Assembly (NCBI GenBank): GCA_028287565.1
Contig: JAQBPK010000054.1
Span: 1-64,000, forward strand
From: Vulcanimicrobiota bacterium
GTDB lineage: Bacteria; Vulcanimicrobiota; Vulcanimicrobiia; Vulcanimicrobiales; Vulcanimicrobiaceae
Direction of reading: 5' to 3'
Length of the DNA stretch: 64,000 nucleotides
Shown here: in pieces, positions 19,130 through 27,948 of the stretch
Numbering within the stretch: position 1 is the first letter of the stretch
Layout: each line of letters starts with the position of its first letter
Notes under the pieces: generated by a model
The model's input: the letters and a program-made list of their open reading frames with translations, nothing else
Told to the model about the DNA's origin: nothing
Databases searched by the model: none
Program-made: the position numbers and the translations under genes

Positions 19130-19899
19130 GCCAGGCGACGAAGATCGAATGGAGCGACGAGACGGTCAACATTGTGACCGGCTGCGAAGGGGTGTCGCCC
19201 GGGTGCGATCACTGCTACGCAGCGACGTGGGCCGCGCGCGGTATGGGGCAGTGGAAAGGGCGCGACTTCGGGACCGTGCTGTGTCACGAAGATCGGCTCG
19301 CGCTTCTCGAAAAAGGCGCGGTCGGGCGGCGGAAGTTCGTCTGCTCGATGGCGGACTTGTTTCATCGCGCGGTGCCGGATGCGTTCCTCGAAAGGGCGTT
19401 CCTCGCGTTCTGCGCGGCGGATCGGCACACGTTTCAGGTACTGACGAAGCGGCCGGAGCGAATGCGCCGCTTCGTGCGCGCATTTCTCGACAGTCACGGC
19501 CCGTTCTACCTCAGCGGCCTGCGTAACGCCCATCTCGGCGTCTCGATCGAATCAAACGACTACGCCTGGCGCGCCGACATGCTGCGCGAGACGCCCGCCG
19601 CGGTGCGCTGGATCAGCGCGGAGCCGCTCCTGGGGCCGCTCGACCGCGTCGACCTCACCGGCATCAGCTGGGTCGTCGTCGGTGGCGAAAGCGGCGCGGG
19701 CGCGCGGCCGATGGATCTCGCGTGGGCTGAGGACGTCGTCGCGCGATGTCGTGCCGCCGCGATCCCGGTGTTCGTGAAGCAGCTCGGCAAGGTCGCGGGG
19801 AAAGCGGCTGGCGCGGGAAATAAGGGCGGGGAGATCGCGGCGTTTCCCGAGCCGTTGCGCGTCCGCGAGTTCCCGATGGCGGTCGCGGCATGCCGGTAG
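19126..19899 (+). CDS. phage Gp37/Gp68-family (DUF5131) radical-SAM-like protein
   Basis: TKIEWSDETVNIVTGCEGVSPGCDHCYAATWAARG...FQVLTKRPERM...WISAEPLLGPL. Confidence 0.85.
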   Translation: MSQATKIEWSDETVNIVTGCEGVSPGCDHCYAATWAARGMGQWKGRDFGTVLCHEDRLALLEKGAVGRRKFVCSMADLFHRAVPDAFLERAFLAFCAADRHTFQVLTKRPERMRRFVRAFLDSHGPFYLSGLRNAHLGVSIESNDYAWRADMLRETPAAVRWISAEPLLGPLDRVDLTGISWVVVGGESGAGARPMDLAWAEDVVARCRAAAIPVFVKQLGKVAGKAAGAGNKGGEIAAFPEPLRVREFPMAVAACR

Positions 19900-20078
19900 C
19901 GCACTGCCACGCGCCGGGTTGTCGGCACCGGACGGGCGGGCCCGCCCTCTTGTTTTGCGGCGCGTGCTGGCGCCGACTTCCGCCGGCGATCCAGCTCGAG
20001 ATGCGCAAGCGCGGGCGAGTGTACCAGGACGTGCTTGGGCGCGCGCTGGCGGCTTTGGCGGAGCGGGAGGCGGCGTGA
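19890..20078 (+). CDS. small Cys-rich phage protein
   Basis: MPVAHCHAPGCRHRTGGPALLFCGACWRRL. Confidence 0.5.
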   Translation: MPVAHCHAPGCRHRTGGPALLFCGACWRRLPPAIQLEMRKRGRVYQDVLGRALAALAEREAA

Positions 20079-20908
20079 ATCGGCCGGCGATCATTCAGGC
20101 CGCGTACTACACCTGCCGCGCGTGGGGCGAACAGCCCGACGTACGCGCCGTCGCGGCTCGCATCAAGGCGGCTTCGCCCGATGGGCGCGGGTTTCGCTGG
20201 GCCGAGATAAACGCTTGGTTGGACGCCAACGATCCCGCCCGGGCAACGCTTCGGCAACGGCGCGGCAACGATGCGGCAACGACACTTGAGCGTGAAACCG
20301 CTGCCGCGGGCAACGAACCCGGCAACCCTCACGCGGGCGATTTAAAGGTATTGCCTAGAGACGAGAGACCGAATGGGTCTACGCAGACTACGTCTGCTCC
20401 GACCCGACGCGCGCGTGACCCAAAACCTCTCCCGGAGATACCCCGCGATCTCCGAGACGACGTCGAGCGTGTCATCGCCAACGACGCCGGTGAACGCAAG
20501 GACGGCAAGATCGCCGATTCGGTCGTCGAGCGTCTGACCGCGAAGTTGCGGCGTGCTGCTCGCGATGCCGCGCGAAGGTTTCCCGGCTGCGAGGCAGCAG
20601 CGTTCCGCCGAGGCCTCGGTGTCGCGATCGACCGCGGGCTCGGCATGGACTTCGCGGCCGGCTGCGTTCGGCGCTACAACCCGGCGCGCGATGAGACCCC
20701 ATTATTCGGCGACCGCGTCGCGCCGTTCGAGCGCCCCCGCCCAGCGCCACGCGTCGAGATCCCGCCGACCGCGGACGGCGCCGTCTTCGCGGAGCTCGCA
20801 CGGCCCGGCGAGGATTTCGAGACCTGCTCGCGCCGGCTTCGGGCCGAGAACCGCGACGGCTTCAACCGTCTCCACCGCTTGTCAAAGCGCGAGCCCATCA
20901 GCGCGTGA
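20075..20908 (+). CDS. putative phage replication protein
   Basis: GTG start VNRPAIIQAAYYTCRAWGEQPDV; immediately upstream of and coupled to DnaB-like gene. Confidence 0.5.
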   Translation: MNRPAIIQAAYYTCRAWGEQPDVRAVAARIKAASPDGRGFRWAEINAWLDANDPARATLRQRRGNDAATTLERETAAAGNEPGNPHAGDLKVLPRDERPNGSTQTTSAPTRRARDPKPLPEIPRDLRDDVERVIANDAGERKDGKIADSVVERLTAKLRRAARDAARRFPGCEAAAFRRGLGVAIDRGLGMDFAAGCVRRYNPARDETPLFGDRVAPFERPRPAPRVEIPPTADGAVFAELARPGEDFETCSRRLRAENRDGFNRLHRLSKREPISA

Positions 20909-22488
20909 ACGTCGCGCCGTTCGCATCGACCGTCGATCGCATTCCGCCGAGTAATCTCGAAGCGGAGATGGCGCTGCTCGGCGCGATTTTAGTCGACCGC
21001 GGGCTTTTTGAGAGCGTAACAGCGATTGTCCAACCGAGCCATTTCTACGCCTCGCTGCACGAGTCGATCTATCTGGCGCTGTACGCACTCTACGAGCAAC
21101 GCGAGCCGCTCGACAAAGTCGCGCTCGCCGAAGAGCTCCGCAACCGCGGGATGCTCGACAAGATCGGCGGCATGGCATACCTGAACTCGCTGATGGACAC
21201 CGTACCAACGGCGGCGTCGGCACAGTATTACGCAAAGATTGTCCGCGAGAAGGCGGCGCTTCGAGCACTGATCCACGTCGGAGCAAAAATATCACAGCTC
21301 GGCTACGAGTCTGAGGAGGATGTACCGGCTGCGATCAACCGTTCGGAGCGGCTCGTGCGCGAGTTAGGCGAACGCTACGACGGCGGCGCACTGCGGCCGT
21401 ACACAATGCGCGAGGTCGGGGCGGAGCGGGCACGGCGCGCGCTTGAGCGACCGACGTTCTACAACTCGACACCTTGGCCGTCATTGACGCGCCGCGTGCG
21501 CTTCGGGCCGGGCCTACATGGGTGGTCGGCAGCCGTCAAAATGGGAAAGACGCACGCCGCGCTGATGAACGCGCTGTGGGACGCGCTGCACCACGGCGTT
21601 GTTCTGTATTTCGCCGCAGAGGGCGGCCGCGAAAACATGCACGAGTTACTCGTCGAGATGCTCTCGGGCGTGCGTGTTGAGATGCTCGGCGGCCTCGTGA
21701 CGTTAGCAGGTCTGGCACGCCGCCGCGTGCTCGCCGCCGAAGAGCTGCTGGCGCGGAGTTTTCCGAACCTATGGTTGTACGGATCTGGCGACGAGCTGAT
21801 CTCGAGCGCGCAAGTCGTCGTCGAGGCGAAGCGACAAGCACAGCGCCTCGAAGCTAAAGGGGGCCGGCTAGCGTCCGTGTGGATTGACGTTGCCGCTGAC
21901 CTCGCCGACGTGCGCGAGGCCGACTCGCGGCGTGACGAACGAATCACGCACGACCGCAAGAAAAACGCATTCCGCCGACTACGCGACGCTGGAATCTCGC
22001 TGCGTACACCATTTCACGTCGTCGATCACCAAACCACCAAGGTCGGTGACAACAGGCCGTCGCGGACTACGATTCGGGACGGTGGCGACCTCGGTGCCAT
22101 CGCTGAGAACATCATCCTAGTCTGGCGCCCGGACCGCGAGAAGAACGAGCGCGACGGCCTCTTCATCGTCGACGCGTCCCGCCGTGGTCACGAAGGATCG
22201 GTCGATATGCGCTACGAGCGCGGGCTGTGGCTCGACCAAGAGACGAGCCCGCCGCAGACGCGCTCGTTTCTCGAAACGATGGTGGACGAGGCGCTCGGCG
22301 AGCCCGAACAGCCGCCGCACGATCCTGGCCTTACTGAGTACGCCCTCGCGATGCTTCCGCCGGCCGAGCCCGCGCGCCGCACGATGACCGTGGACGTCAA
22401 CGGCGAGCCCGCGGTGTTCGTTCCACGAACCGGCGGCGAGTACGATACCGATCGCGAGCAGCTCGACGCCGTGTGGGGCCAGCCATGA
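20905..22488 (+). CDS. dnaB: DnaB-like replicative helicase
   Basis: DnaB N-domain (PPSNLEAEMALLGAILVDRGLFESV...FYASLHESIYLALYALYEQREPLDKVALAEEL); Walker A-like AAVKMGKTHAAL. Confidence 0.85.
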   Translation: MNVAPFASTVDRIPPSNLEAEMALLGAILVDRGLFESVTAIVQPSHFYASLHESIYLALYALYEQREPLDKVALAEELRNRGMLDKIGGMAYLNSLMDTVPTAASAQYYAKIVREKAALRALIHVGAKISQLGYESEEDVPAAINRSERLVRELGERYDGGALRPYTMREVGAERARRALERPTFYNSTPWPSLTRRVRFGPGLHGWSAAVKMGKTHAALMNALWDALHHGVVLYFAAEGGRENMHELLVEMLSGVRVEMLGGLVTLAGLARRRVLAAEELLARSFPNLWLYGSGDELISSAQVVVEAKRQAQRLEAKGGRLASVWIDVAADLADVREADSRRDERITHDRKKNAFRRLRDAGISLRTPFHVVDHQTTKVGDNRPSRTTIRDGGDLGAIAENIILVWRPDREKNERDGLFIVDASRRGHEGSVDMRYERGLWLDQETSPPQTRSFLETMVDEALGEPEQPPHDPGLTEYALAMLPPAEPARRTMTVDVNGEPAVFVPRTGGEYDTDREQLDAVWGQP

Positions 22489-22688
22489 TCTCCAACCCCG
22501 CCGACGCCCTCGACTTCATCTGCGAGAACGGCCATTTCTCGCGCTACTTCGACACGCCGCTGATGTGCCCGCGCTCCGGCTGCGGCTCGCGCGTGCTCAT
22601 CCTTGCCGATCCCGCCGAAGCACAGCGCGACCGCGACCGCGCGAAGCGTGAGGCGCGCGAATCCGAGACCGTGCGGTGGGCGCGATGA
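22485..22688 (+). CDS. small phage hypothetical protein
   Basis: MISNPADALDFICENGHFSRYF...CPRSGCGSRV. Confidence 0.5.
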   Translation: MISNPADALDFICENGHFSRYFDTPLMCPRSGCGSRVLILADPAEAQRDRDRAKREARESETVRWAR

Positions 22689-23146
22689 TCCGCCTCGTCG
22701 TCTACGGCATCCCGCTCCCGCAGGGCTCGAAGTCAGCGCGCACGCTACCGCACGAGCCGCGCATCGTCGGGGAGAACTGCGTCGGCGGCCGAGTGATCCT
22801 CACCGAAGGTTTCGGCGATGCGCCGCGCCGCCGCAAGACCTGGCGCGAAGCCGTCGCGGAAGCGGCGCGCGCATGGCTCACCAAAAACGGCGCACCCGAT
22901 CCGCTCGACGGCGCGCTCGAAATGTGGACGCGGTTCTACTTGCCGCGCCCGGCGAGTTTACCCAAGCGCGTCGAGTACCCGATCCGCAAGCCCGACCTCT
23001 CGAAGCTGCTCCGTTCGGCCGAAGACTCGCTTTCCGGCCTGCTCTACACCGACGACGCGCGGATCGTGGATTCGCACATCTACAAGCGCTACGCGATCGG
23101 CGCGCCGCCGCATGCGGTGATCGAAATCGCACCCCTCTCGCCATGA
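22685..23146 (+). CDS. rusA: RusA-like Holliday junction resolvase
   Basis: VVYGIPLPQGSK...RKPDLSKLLRSAEDSLSGLLYTDDARIVD. Confidence 0.85.
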   Translation: MIRLVVYGIPLPQGSKSARTLPHEPRIVGENCVGGRVILTEGFGDAPRRRKTWREAVAEAARAWLTKNGAPDPLDGALEMWTRFYLPRPASLPKRVEYPIRKPDLSKLLRSAEDSLSGLLYTDDARIVDSHIYKRYAIGAPPHAVIEIAPLSP

Positions 23147-23973
23147 TCGAGGAACCGATGACCGACAAGGCTCTCAACCATGCCGCCGCCGAGCGCGGCT
23201 TCAAAACCAACGAGACGCGCAAGCTATTCCGCAACGGCTATGCCGACGCGCAGAAAGGCATGGATCGGCCAGCCGCGCCGGCACCGCCAGCATACATCGC
23301 GGGCTTCGACCTCTACGCCGAGCATCCGACGCCGCAGCCCGGCGAGCACACCATCGCGGGTATCGTCGTCATGCTGAACCGCGCGGCCGACGACGGCTTC
23401 GAAGTCACGATCCCGATCAAGGGCGGCACGAACGTCGTCTACGGCGACACACCCGAGATCGCGCTGGACGCCGCTCGCGACCGGATCAAAGCCGCGACGC
23501 ACGCATTCGAGGAGACCGACAAGGTCCGCAACGTCTTTCAACGCGACGTGCAGGCCGAGGGCGAGTCCTGGATCGTGCACGTGACCGAGCGCGTCTCGGG
23601 CGCAGTCGAGATCATCGCCGACGCCTTCGACGACGTGAAGTGCACGGCCGCGAGTGAAGAGGCCGGGCTGACCGAGATCGCGGCGCTGATCGCGGCGGAG
23701 CAATCCGAAACCGTCGACGGCGAGCGCGCCAAGGTCGTGCACGGCAACGGCAAGGCGACGGCCGCGCAGCTGCCGATGCTCACGCCGGCGGAATGCGCCG
23801 CGGAAGTGCACCGCTGCCTCGCCGAGCTCGCGAAGCGCGAAGCGGCTGAGTCGACTGCGAAGAAAGCGCGTGTCGCGGCCGAGACGGCGCTCGCCATCGC
23901 GAATACCGCGCTGCTCGACGCCGTCGACCGAGCCGCGAAGCCGGAACTGTTCGAAACGGCGGCCGCGGCGTGA
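23143..23973 (+). CDS. phage hypothetical protein
   Basis: MIEEPMTDKALNHAAAERGFKTNETRKLF. Confidence 0.5.
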   Translation: MIEEPMTDKALNHAAAERGFKTNETRKLFRNGYADAQKGMDRPAAPAPPAYIAGFDLYAEHPTPQPGEHTIAGIVVMLNRAADDGFEVTIPIKGGTNVVYGDTPEIALDAARDRIKAATHAFEETDKVRNVFQRDVQAEGESWIVHVTERVSGAVEIIADAFDDVKCTAASEEAGLTEIAALIAAEQSETVDGERAKVVHGNGKATAAQLPMLTPAECAAEVHRCLAELAKREAAESTAKKARVAAETALAIANTALLDAVDRAAKPELFETAAAA

Positions 23974-24323
23974 AGACGAAAATAACGCTGGCGGCCCCGC
24001 ATCCCGTCTCGGGCCGCCAGCAGACGGAGATCACCTTGCACGGCGGGTTCGAGTTTCTCCGCGCAAGCTCGATGCTGGGCTCGCTGTTCGCCGACGCGCC
24101 CGACATGGACGGCGCGAACTGCATCGTCGTGAGCTTGCGCGCGCCTGGCGGCGAGGACCTCACGCTGTTCGTGCCGCTCGAGGACGCGGTTCGGCAGGCG
24201 TCGGACGCGCTGCGGGTGTCGCACGCGATCTCACAGCTCGTCGCTTGCGCGCAACGCGATCCGCGCACGTCGCGCTCCGTCGACGCCGACGGTGACCTGC
24301 GACCGCTGGAGCGTGCATCGTGA
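23970..24323 (+). CDS. phage hypothetical protein
   Basis: Coupled ORF. Confidence 0.5.
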   Translation: MKTKITLAAPHPVSGRQQTEITLHGGFEFLRASSMLGSLFADAPDMDGANCIVVSLRAPGGEDLTLFVPLEDAVRQASDALRVSHAISQLVACAQRDPRTSRSVDADGDLRPLERAS

Positions 24324-24679
24324 GCGCGGAGTTTGCGGAGGACTTCCGCGCACAGATTACCGATTCGTACGAAGACCTCATCAACGACCGAGCCGACTCG
24401 CTGAACATCGCGCGGGTGAACGGCATGAGCGCGCTCGCGGAGTGGATTCGTACCGAGCTTTGGGGTGAGGTAGAAGGGGCGCTCGACGCGGGCGATCCGA
24501 TCTCTATAGACCTCGCCTGCGCACGCGTAGGTCTTGCCGGGCTACTCTTGCGCGACGCGTCCCGTGCGTTCGGTGCGATGCTCGCGAATGCGTATGACGG
24601 TCCCATGGAAGAACGCGACGAGCGAATCGGCGCGGCGATGAGATTGCATGCCGGGCCTATGCGTCGCGAAGACGCATAG
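24320..24679 (+). CDS. phage hypothetical protein
   Basis: Coupled ORF. Confidence 0.5.
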   Translation: MSAEFAEDFRAQITDSYEDLINDRADSLNIARVNGMSALAEWIRTELWGEVEGALDAGDPISIDLACARVGLAGLLLRDASRAFGAMLANAYDGPMEERDERIGAAMRLHAGPMRREDA

Positions 24680-24693
24680 AAAGTGGCTGTGCG

Positions 24694-24885
24694 ATGAGCC
24701 TCCTCCACACCATCACGGTCACCTGCGACTACCCGGTCGCGTGCGACACCAAGTTCGGGCCGAAGTCCGACAAGCAAGGCGAGGCGAAGACGGAAGCACG
24801 CGACGCCGGCTGGTACATCGGCCGCGACGACAAGGCGTATTGCCGCGAACACGTCGAGACGCTCGGGATTCGGACGCGAGCGTGA
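24694..24885 (+). CDS. small phage hypothetical protein
   Basis: MSLLHTITVTCDYPVACDTKFG. Confidence 0.45.
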   Translation: MSLLHTITVTCDYPVACDTKFGPKSDKQGEAKTEARDAGWYIGRDDKAYCREHVETLGIRTRA

Positions 24886-25084
24886 CCCGCTCCCGCATCC
24901 CCGGCCTCGCGCACACCGGCATCGTGGGCTCGGACGGCGCGTTCGCGCACTGCCCGGTCGTGACGCTGTGCTCGGCGACGGGCGAGATCGTCGTGCAGCC
25001 CGATCTCGTGGTTGCGCCCGGGGCGGAGATGCGCGGCAATGTCGTGCGGCGGGCGTGGTGGCGGCGGATGGTTGCGTGGCTGCG

Positions 25085-25537
25085 ATGATGCAGACCATCA
25101 CGCCTTACTTCGACGACGGAACGGTCCGTCTGTACGTCGGCGACTGTCGGGAAATCGTCCCCGCGCTGCAGCTTCGCGCGGACCTCCTCGTGTGCGACCC
25201 GCCATACGGTTCGACCTCGCTCGCGTGGGATCGCTGGCCGGAAGGTTGGCTGGAAACCGCGGCACTCGCGTCGTCGTCGCTGTGGTGCTTCGGCACGCTC
25301 CGTATGTTCATGGCGCATGCGGCGGAGTTCACCGGGGCAAGCTGGTCGCTGCCGTCTCAGGACCTCGGTTGGCTGTTCGACGACCACGTCGACGACATGC
25401 TGTGGGAGAAACATAACGGCAGCAGCTTTGTCGCGGACCGGTTTCGGCGCGTGCACGAATCGGTCGCTCACTTCTACCGTGGCGATTGGAGCGCGCTTTA
25501 CCACCTCCGGCCCTTCGGGGCTGGCTTGGCACGATGA
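25085..25537 (+). CDS. DNA methyltransferase-like protein, short/truncated
   Basis: DDGTVRLYVGDCREIVPAL...LLVCDPPYGSTSLAWDRW (DPPY motif IV); ends before any FxGxG motif. Confidence 0.7.
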   Translation: MMQTITPYFDDGTVRLYVGDCREIVPALQLRADLLVCDPPYGSTSLAWDRWPEGWLETAALASSSLWCFGTLRMFMAHAAEFTGASWSLPSQDLGWLFDDHVDDMLWEKHNGSSFVADRFRRVHESVAHFYRGDWSALYHLRPFGAGLAR

Positions 25538-26916
25538 CGGCTGCGTACGAGGCATTCCTCGCATCGAAGGTAGCGCTGGCCCAGCCGTGCGGAATCCGTG
25601 TTCCCGACGAGGCGCTCCCCTCGTGGCTTTTTGATTTCCAGCGAGCAATCACGCCGTGGGCGCTAGGTCGCGGCCGCGCCGCAATCTTCGCCGCGACCGG
25701 GCTTGGCAAAACGGCGATGCAGCTCGCCTGGGCGGAGCGGGTCGCGATCGAGACCGCCGCCCCCGTTCTGCTACTCGCACCGCTCGCCGTCGGTCAGCAG
25801 ACCGCGGGAGAAGCGAAACGGTTCGGCGCCGCGGCAACGCTGTGCCGCGAACATTCTGACGTGCGGGCGGGAATCAATATCACGAACTACGATCGGCTCG
25901 ACCACTTCGACCCTTCGGCCTTCGGCGGCGTTGTACTCGACGAAAGCTCAATCCTCAAGGCGTACGACGGCGCGACGCGAGCGGCGCTGACCGAAGCGTT
26001 CTCCCGCACCGCGTATCGGCTCGCGTGCACGGCGACGCCGGCACCGAACGATATAATGGAGCTCGCGAACCACGCGGAGTTTCTCGGCGTGATGACTCGC
26101 GCCGAAATGCTAGCGACATTCTTCGTGCACGATGGAGGCGAAACGCAGAAGTGGCGGCTGAAGGGTCACGCTGAGTCGGACTTCTGGCGGTGGATGGCAT
26201 CGTGGGCTGTCATGTTCACGTCGCCGGCAGACTTGGGATTCGACGGCGAGCGCTACGTGCTGCCGCCGCTCTCGATTCGCGAGCACGTCCTCGACGCGCC
26301 CGCGACGTCGCACGATTCGCTGTTCGCCCTAGAGGCGTCAACGCTGATGGAGCGCCGCGCCGCCAGGCGTGCGAGTCTTTCGGATCGCGTGCGCCGCGTT
26401 GCCGAGCTCGTCGCGGCTGAACCGGACGAGCCGTGGCTGATCTGGTGCGACCTCAACGACGAAGCGGGAGCGCTTGCCGCCATCATTCCGGGCGCGACCG
26501 AGGTGCGCGGAACGGATGATCCCGATGAGAAGGAGTCCGCGCTGCTCGCATTCTCGCGCGGCGAAGCGCGCGTCCTCGTCACGAAACCGAGCATTGCGGG
26601 TTTCGGGATGAATTGGCAGCATTGCGCGCGGATCGCGTTTTGCGGCGTCTCCGACTCCTGGGAGGCGTTTCACCAGGCGATTCGGCGGTGCTGGCGCTTT
26701 GGGCAGCGGCGTGAAGTGTTGGTGCACGTCGTTAGTACGACGACGGAAAACGCCGTGCTGCGCAACCTGCAACGGAAGGAACGCGGCGCCGCTGCGATGA
26801 CCGCGGCGATGGTGGCGCAAATGCAGCTGCATAGCGATGTCGTCCGCGGGCGACCGATCGCACCTGACGCCGCCGAGCGACGATACATCATTCCTGAATG
26901 GCTGAAAGTAGCATGA
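25534..26916 (+). CDS. SNF2-like DEAD/DEAH helicase
   Basis: ATGLGKTAMQLAWAE (Walker A), VLDESSILKAYDG (motif II), TATPAPND, QAIRRCWRFGQRR (motif VI). Confidence 0.88.
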   Translation: MTAAYEAFLASKVALAQPCGIRVPDEALPSWLFDFQRAITPWALGRGRAAIFAATGLGKTAMQLAWAERVAIETAAPVLLLAPLAVGQQTAGEAKRFGAAATLCREHSDVRAGINITNYDRLDHFDPSAFGGVVLDESSILKAYDGATRAALTEAFSRTAYRLACTATPAPNDIMELANHAEFLGVMTRAEMLATFFVHDGGETQKWRLKGHAESDFWRWMASWAVMFTSPADLGFDGERYVLPPLSIREHVLDAPATSHDSLFALEASTLMERRAARRASLSDRVRRVAELVAAEPDEPWLIWCDLNDEAGALAAIIPGATEVRGTDDPDEKESALLAFSRGEARVLVTKPSIAGFGMNWQHCARIAFCGVSDSWEAFHQAIRRCWRFGQRREVLVHVVSTTTENAVLRNLQRKERGAAAMTAAMVAQMQLHSDVVRGRPIAPDAAERRYIIPEWLKVA

Positions 26917-27812
26917 TTGACCAATTCGTCTGCGACGACTTCGCGCTCTACAACGACGATTGCGTAGAGGTCGCGCGCAATCTGCCAGCGTCTTCGCTCC
27001 ATTACGCTCTGTTCTCGCCGCCATTCGCGTCGCTCTACACGTATACGGCGAGCGAGCGCGATATGGGGAACTGCCGCGATCACGGGGAGTTCTTCGACCA
27101 CTTCGCCTTCCTCGTCGCGGAGTTGCGCCGCGTTCTTAAGCCGGGACGCCTCGTGTCGTTCCATTGCATGAACCTGCCCACGAAAAAGTCCGTGGACGGA
27201 TGGATCGGGCTGCGCGACTTTCGCGGGGATCTGATCCGCGCATTCGAGCGCGAGCGATTCATCCTACACAGCGAGGTCACGATCTGGAAGGACCCGGTGA
27301 CGCAAATGCAGCGCACGAAGGCCTTGGGGCTGCTCTATAAGCAGCTTCGCAAGGACTCTGCAATGTCGCGCCAGGGCCTGCCCGACTATCTCGTCACGAT
27401 GCGCGCACCAGGCGAGAATGCGGAACCGATCACCAAGGACACCACGACGTTCCCGGTCGGGCTGTGGCAAGAGTACGCGTCGCCCGTCTGGATGGACGTG
27501 AATCCGTCCGACACACTACAACGCGAGTCGGCGCGCGAAGAGAAGGACGAACGCCACATCGCTCCGCTGCAACTGTCTGTGATCCGCCGCGCAGTGACGC
27601 TTTGGACAAACCCGGCTGACATTGTGTTCTCGCCGTTCGCCGGCATCGGCAGCGAGGGTTATGAGGCGATCAAGCTTGGTCGCCGGTTCGTCGGATCGGA
27701 GCTTAAGCGCTCTTACTACAACCAGGCGCTCGGGAATCTGCGAACCGCCGTCGCCGAGCGCGATATGTCGCTATTCGCGCAGCACCCCGGATCGGTAACG
27801 GCTGCATCGTGA
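26913..27812 (+). CDS. DNA (N4/N6) methyltransferase
   Basis: ALFSPPFASLYTY (SPPF motif IV), VFSPFAGIGSEGYEAIKLGRRFVGSELK (motif I). Confidence 0.88.
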   Translation: MIDQFVCDDFALYNDDCVEVARNLPASSLHYALFSPPFASLYTYTASERDMGNCRDHGEFFDHFAFLVAELRRVLKPGRLVSFHCMNLPTKKSVDGWIGLRDFRGDLIRAFERERFILHSEVTIWKDPVTQMQRTKALGLLYKQLRKDSAMSRQGLPDYLVTMRAPGENAEPITKDTTTFPVGLWQEYASPVWMDVNPSDTLQRESAREEKDERHIAPLQLSVIRRAVTLWTNPADIVFSPFAGIGSEGYEAIKLGRRFVGSELKRSYYNQALGNLRTAVAERDMSLFAQHPGSVTAAS

Positions 27813-27948
27813 TCGCCAGGCAAACCGGAACGGTCCGAGCGCGTAGCGCGAGTACCTCCGTAAAAATCCTTGCATATTATTCAGGAAATACTACCGAGGT
27901 TAGTCGCCGCGCACGCGGCTCCGATGCTCCGCATGGGCGGAGGGCGGG

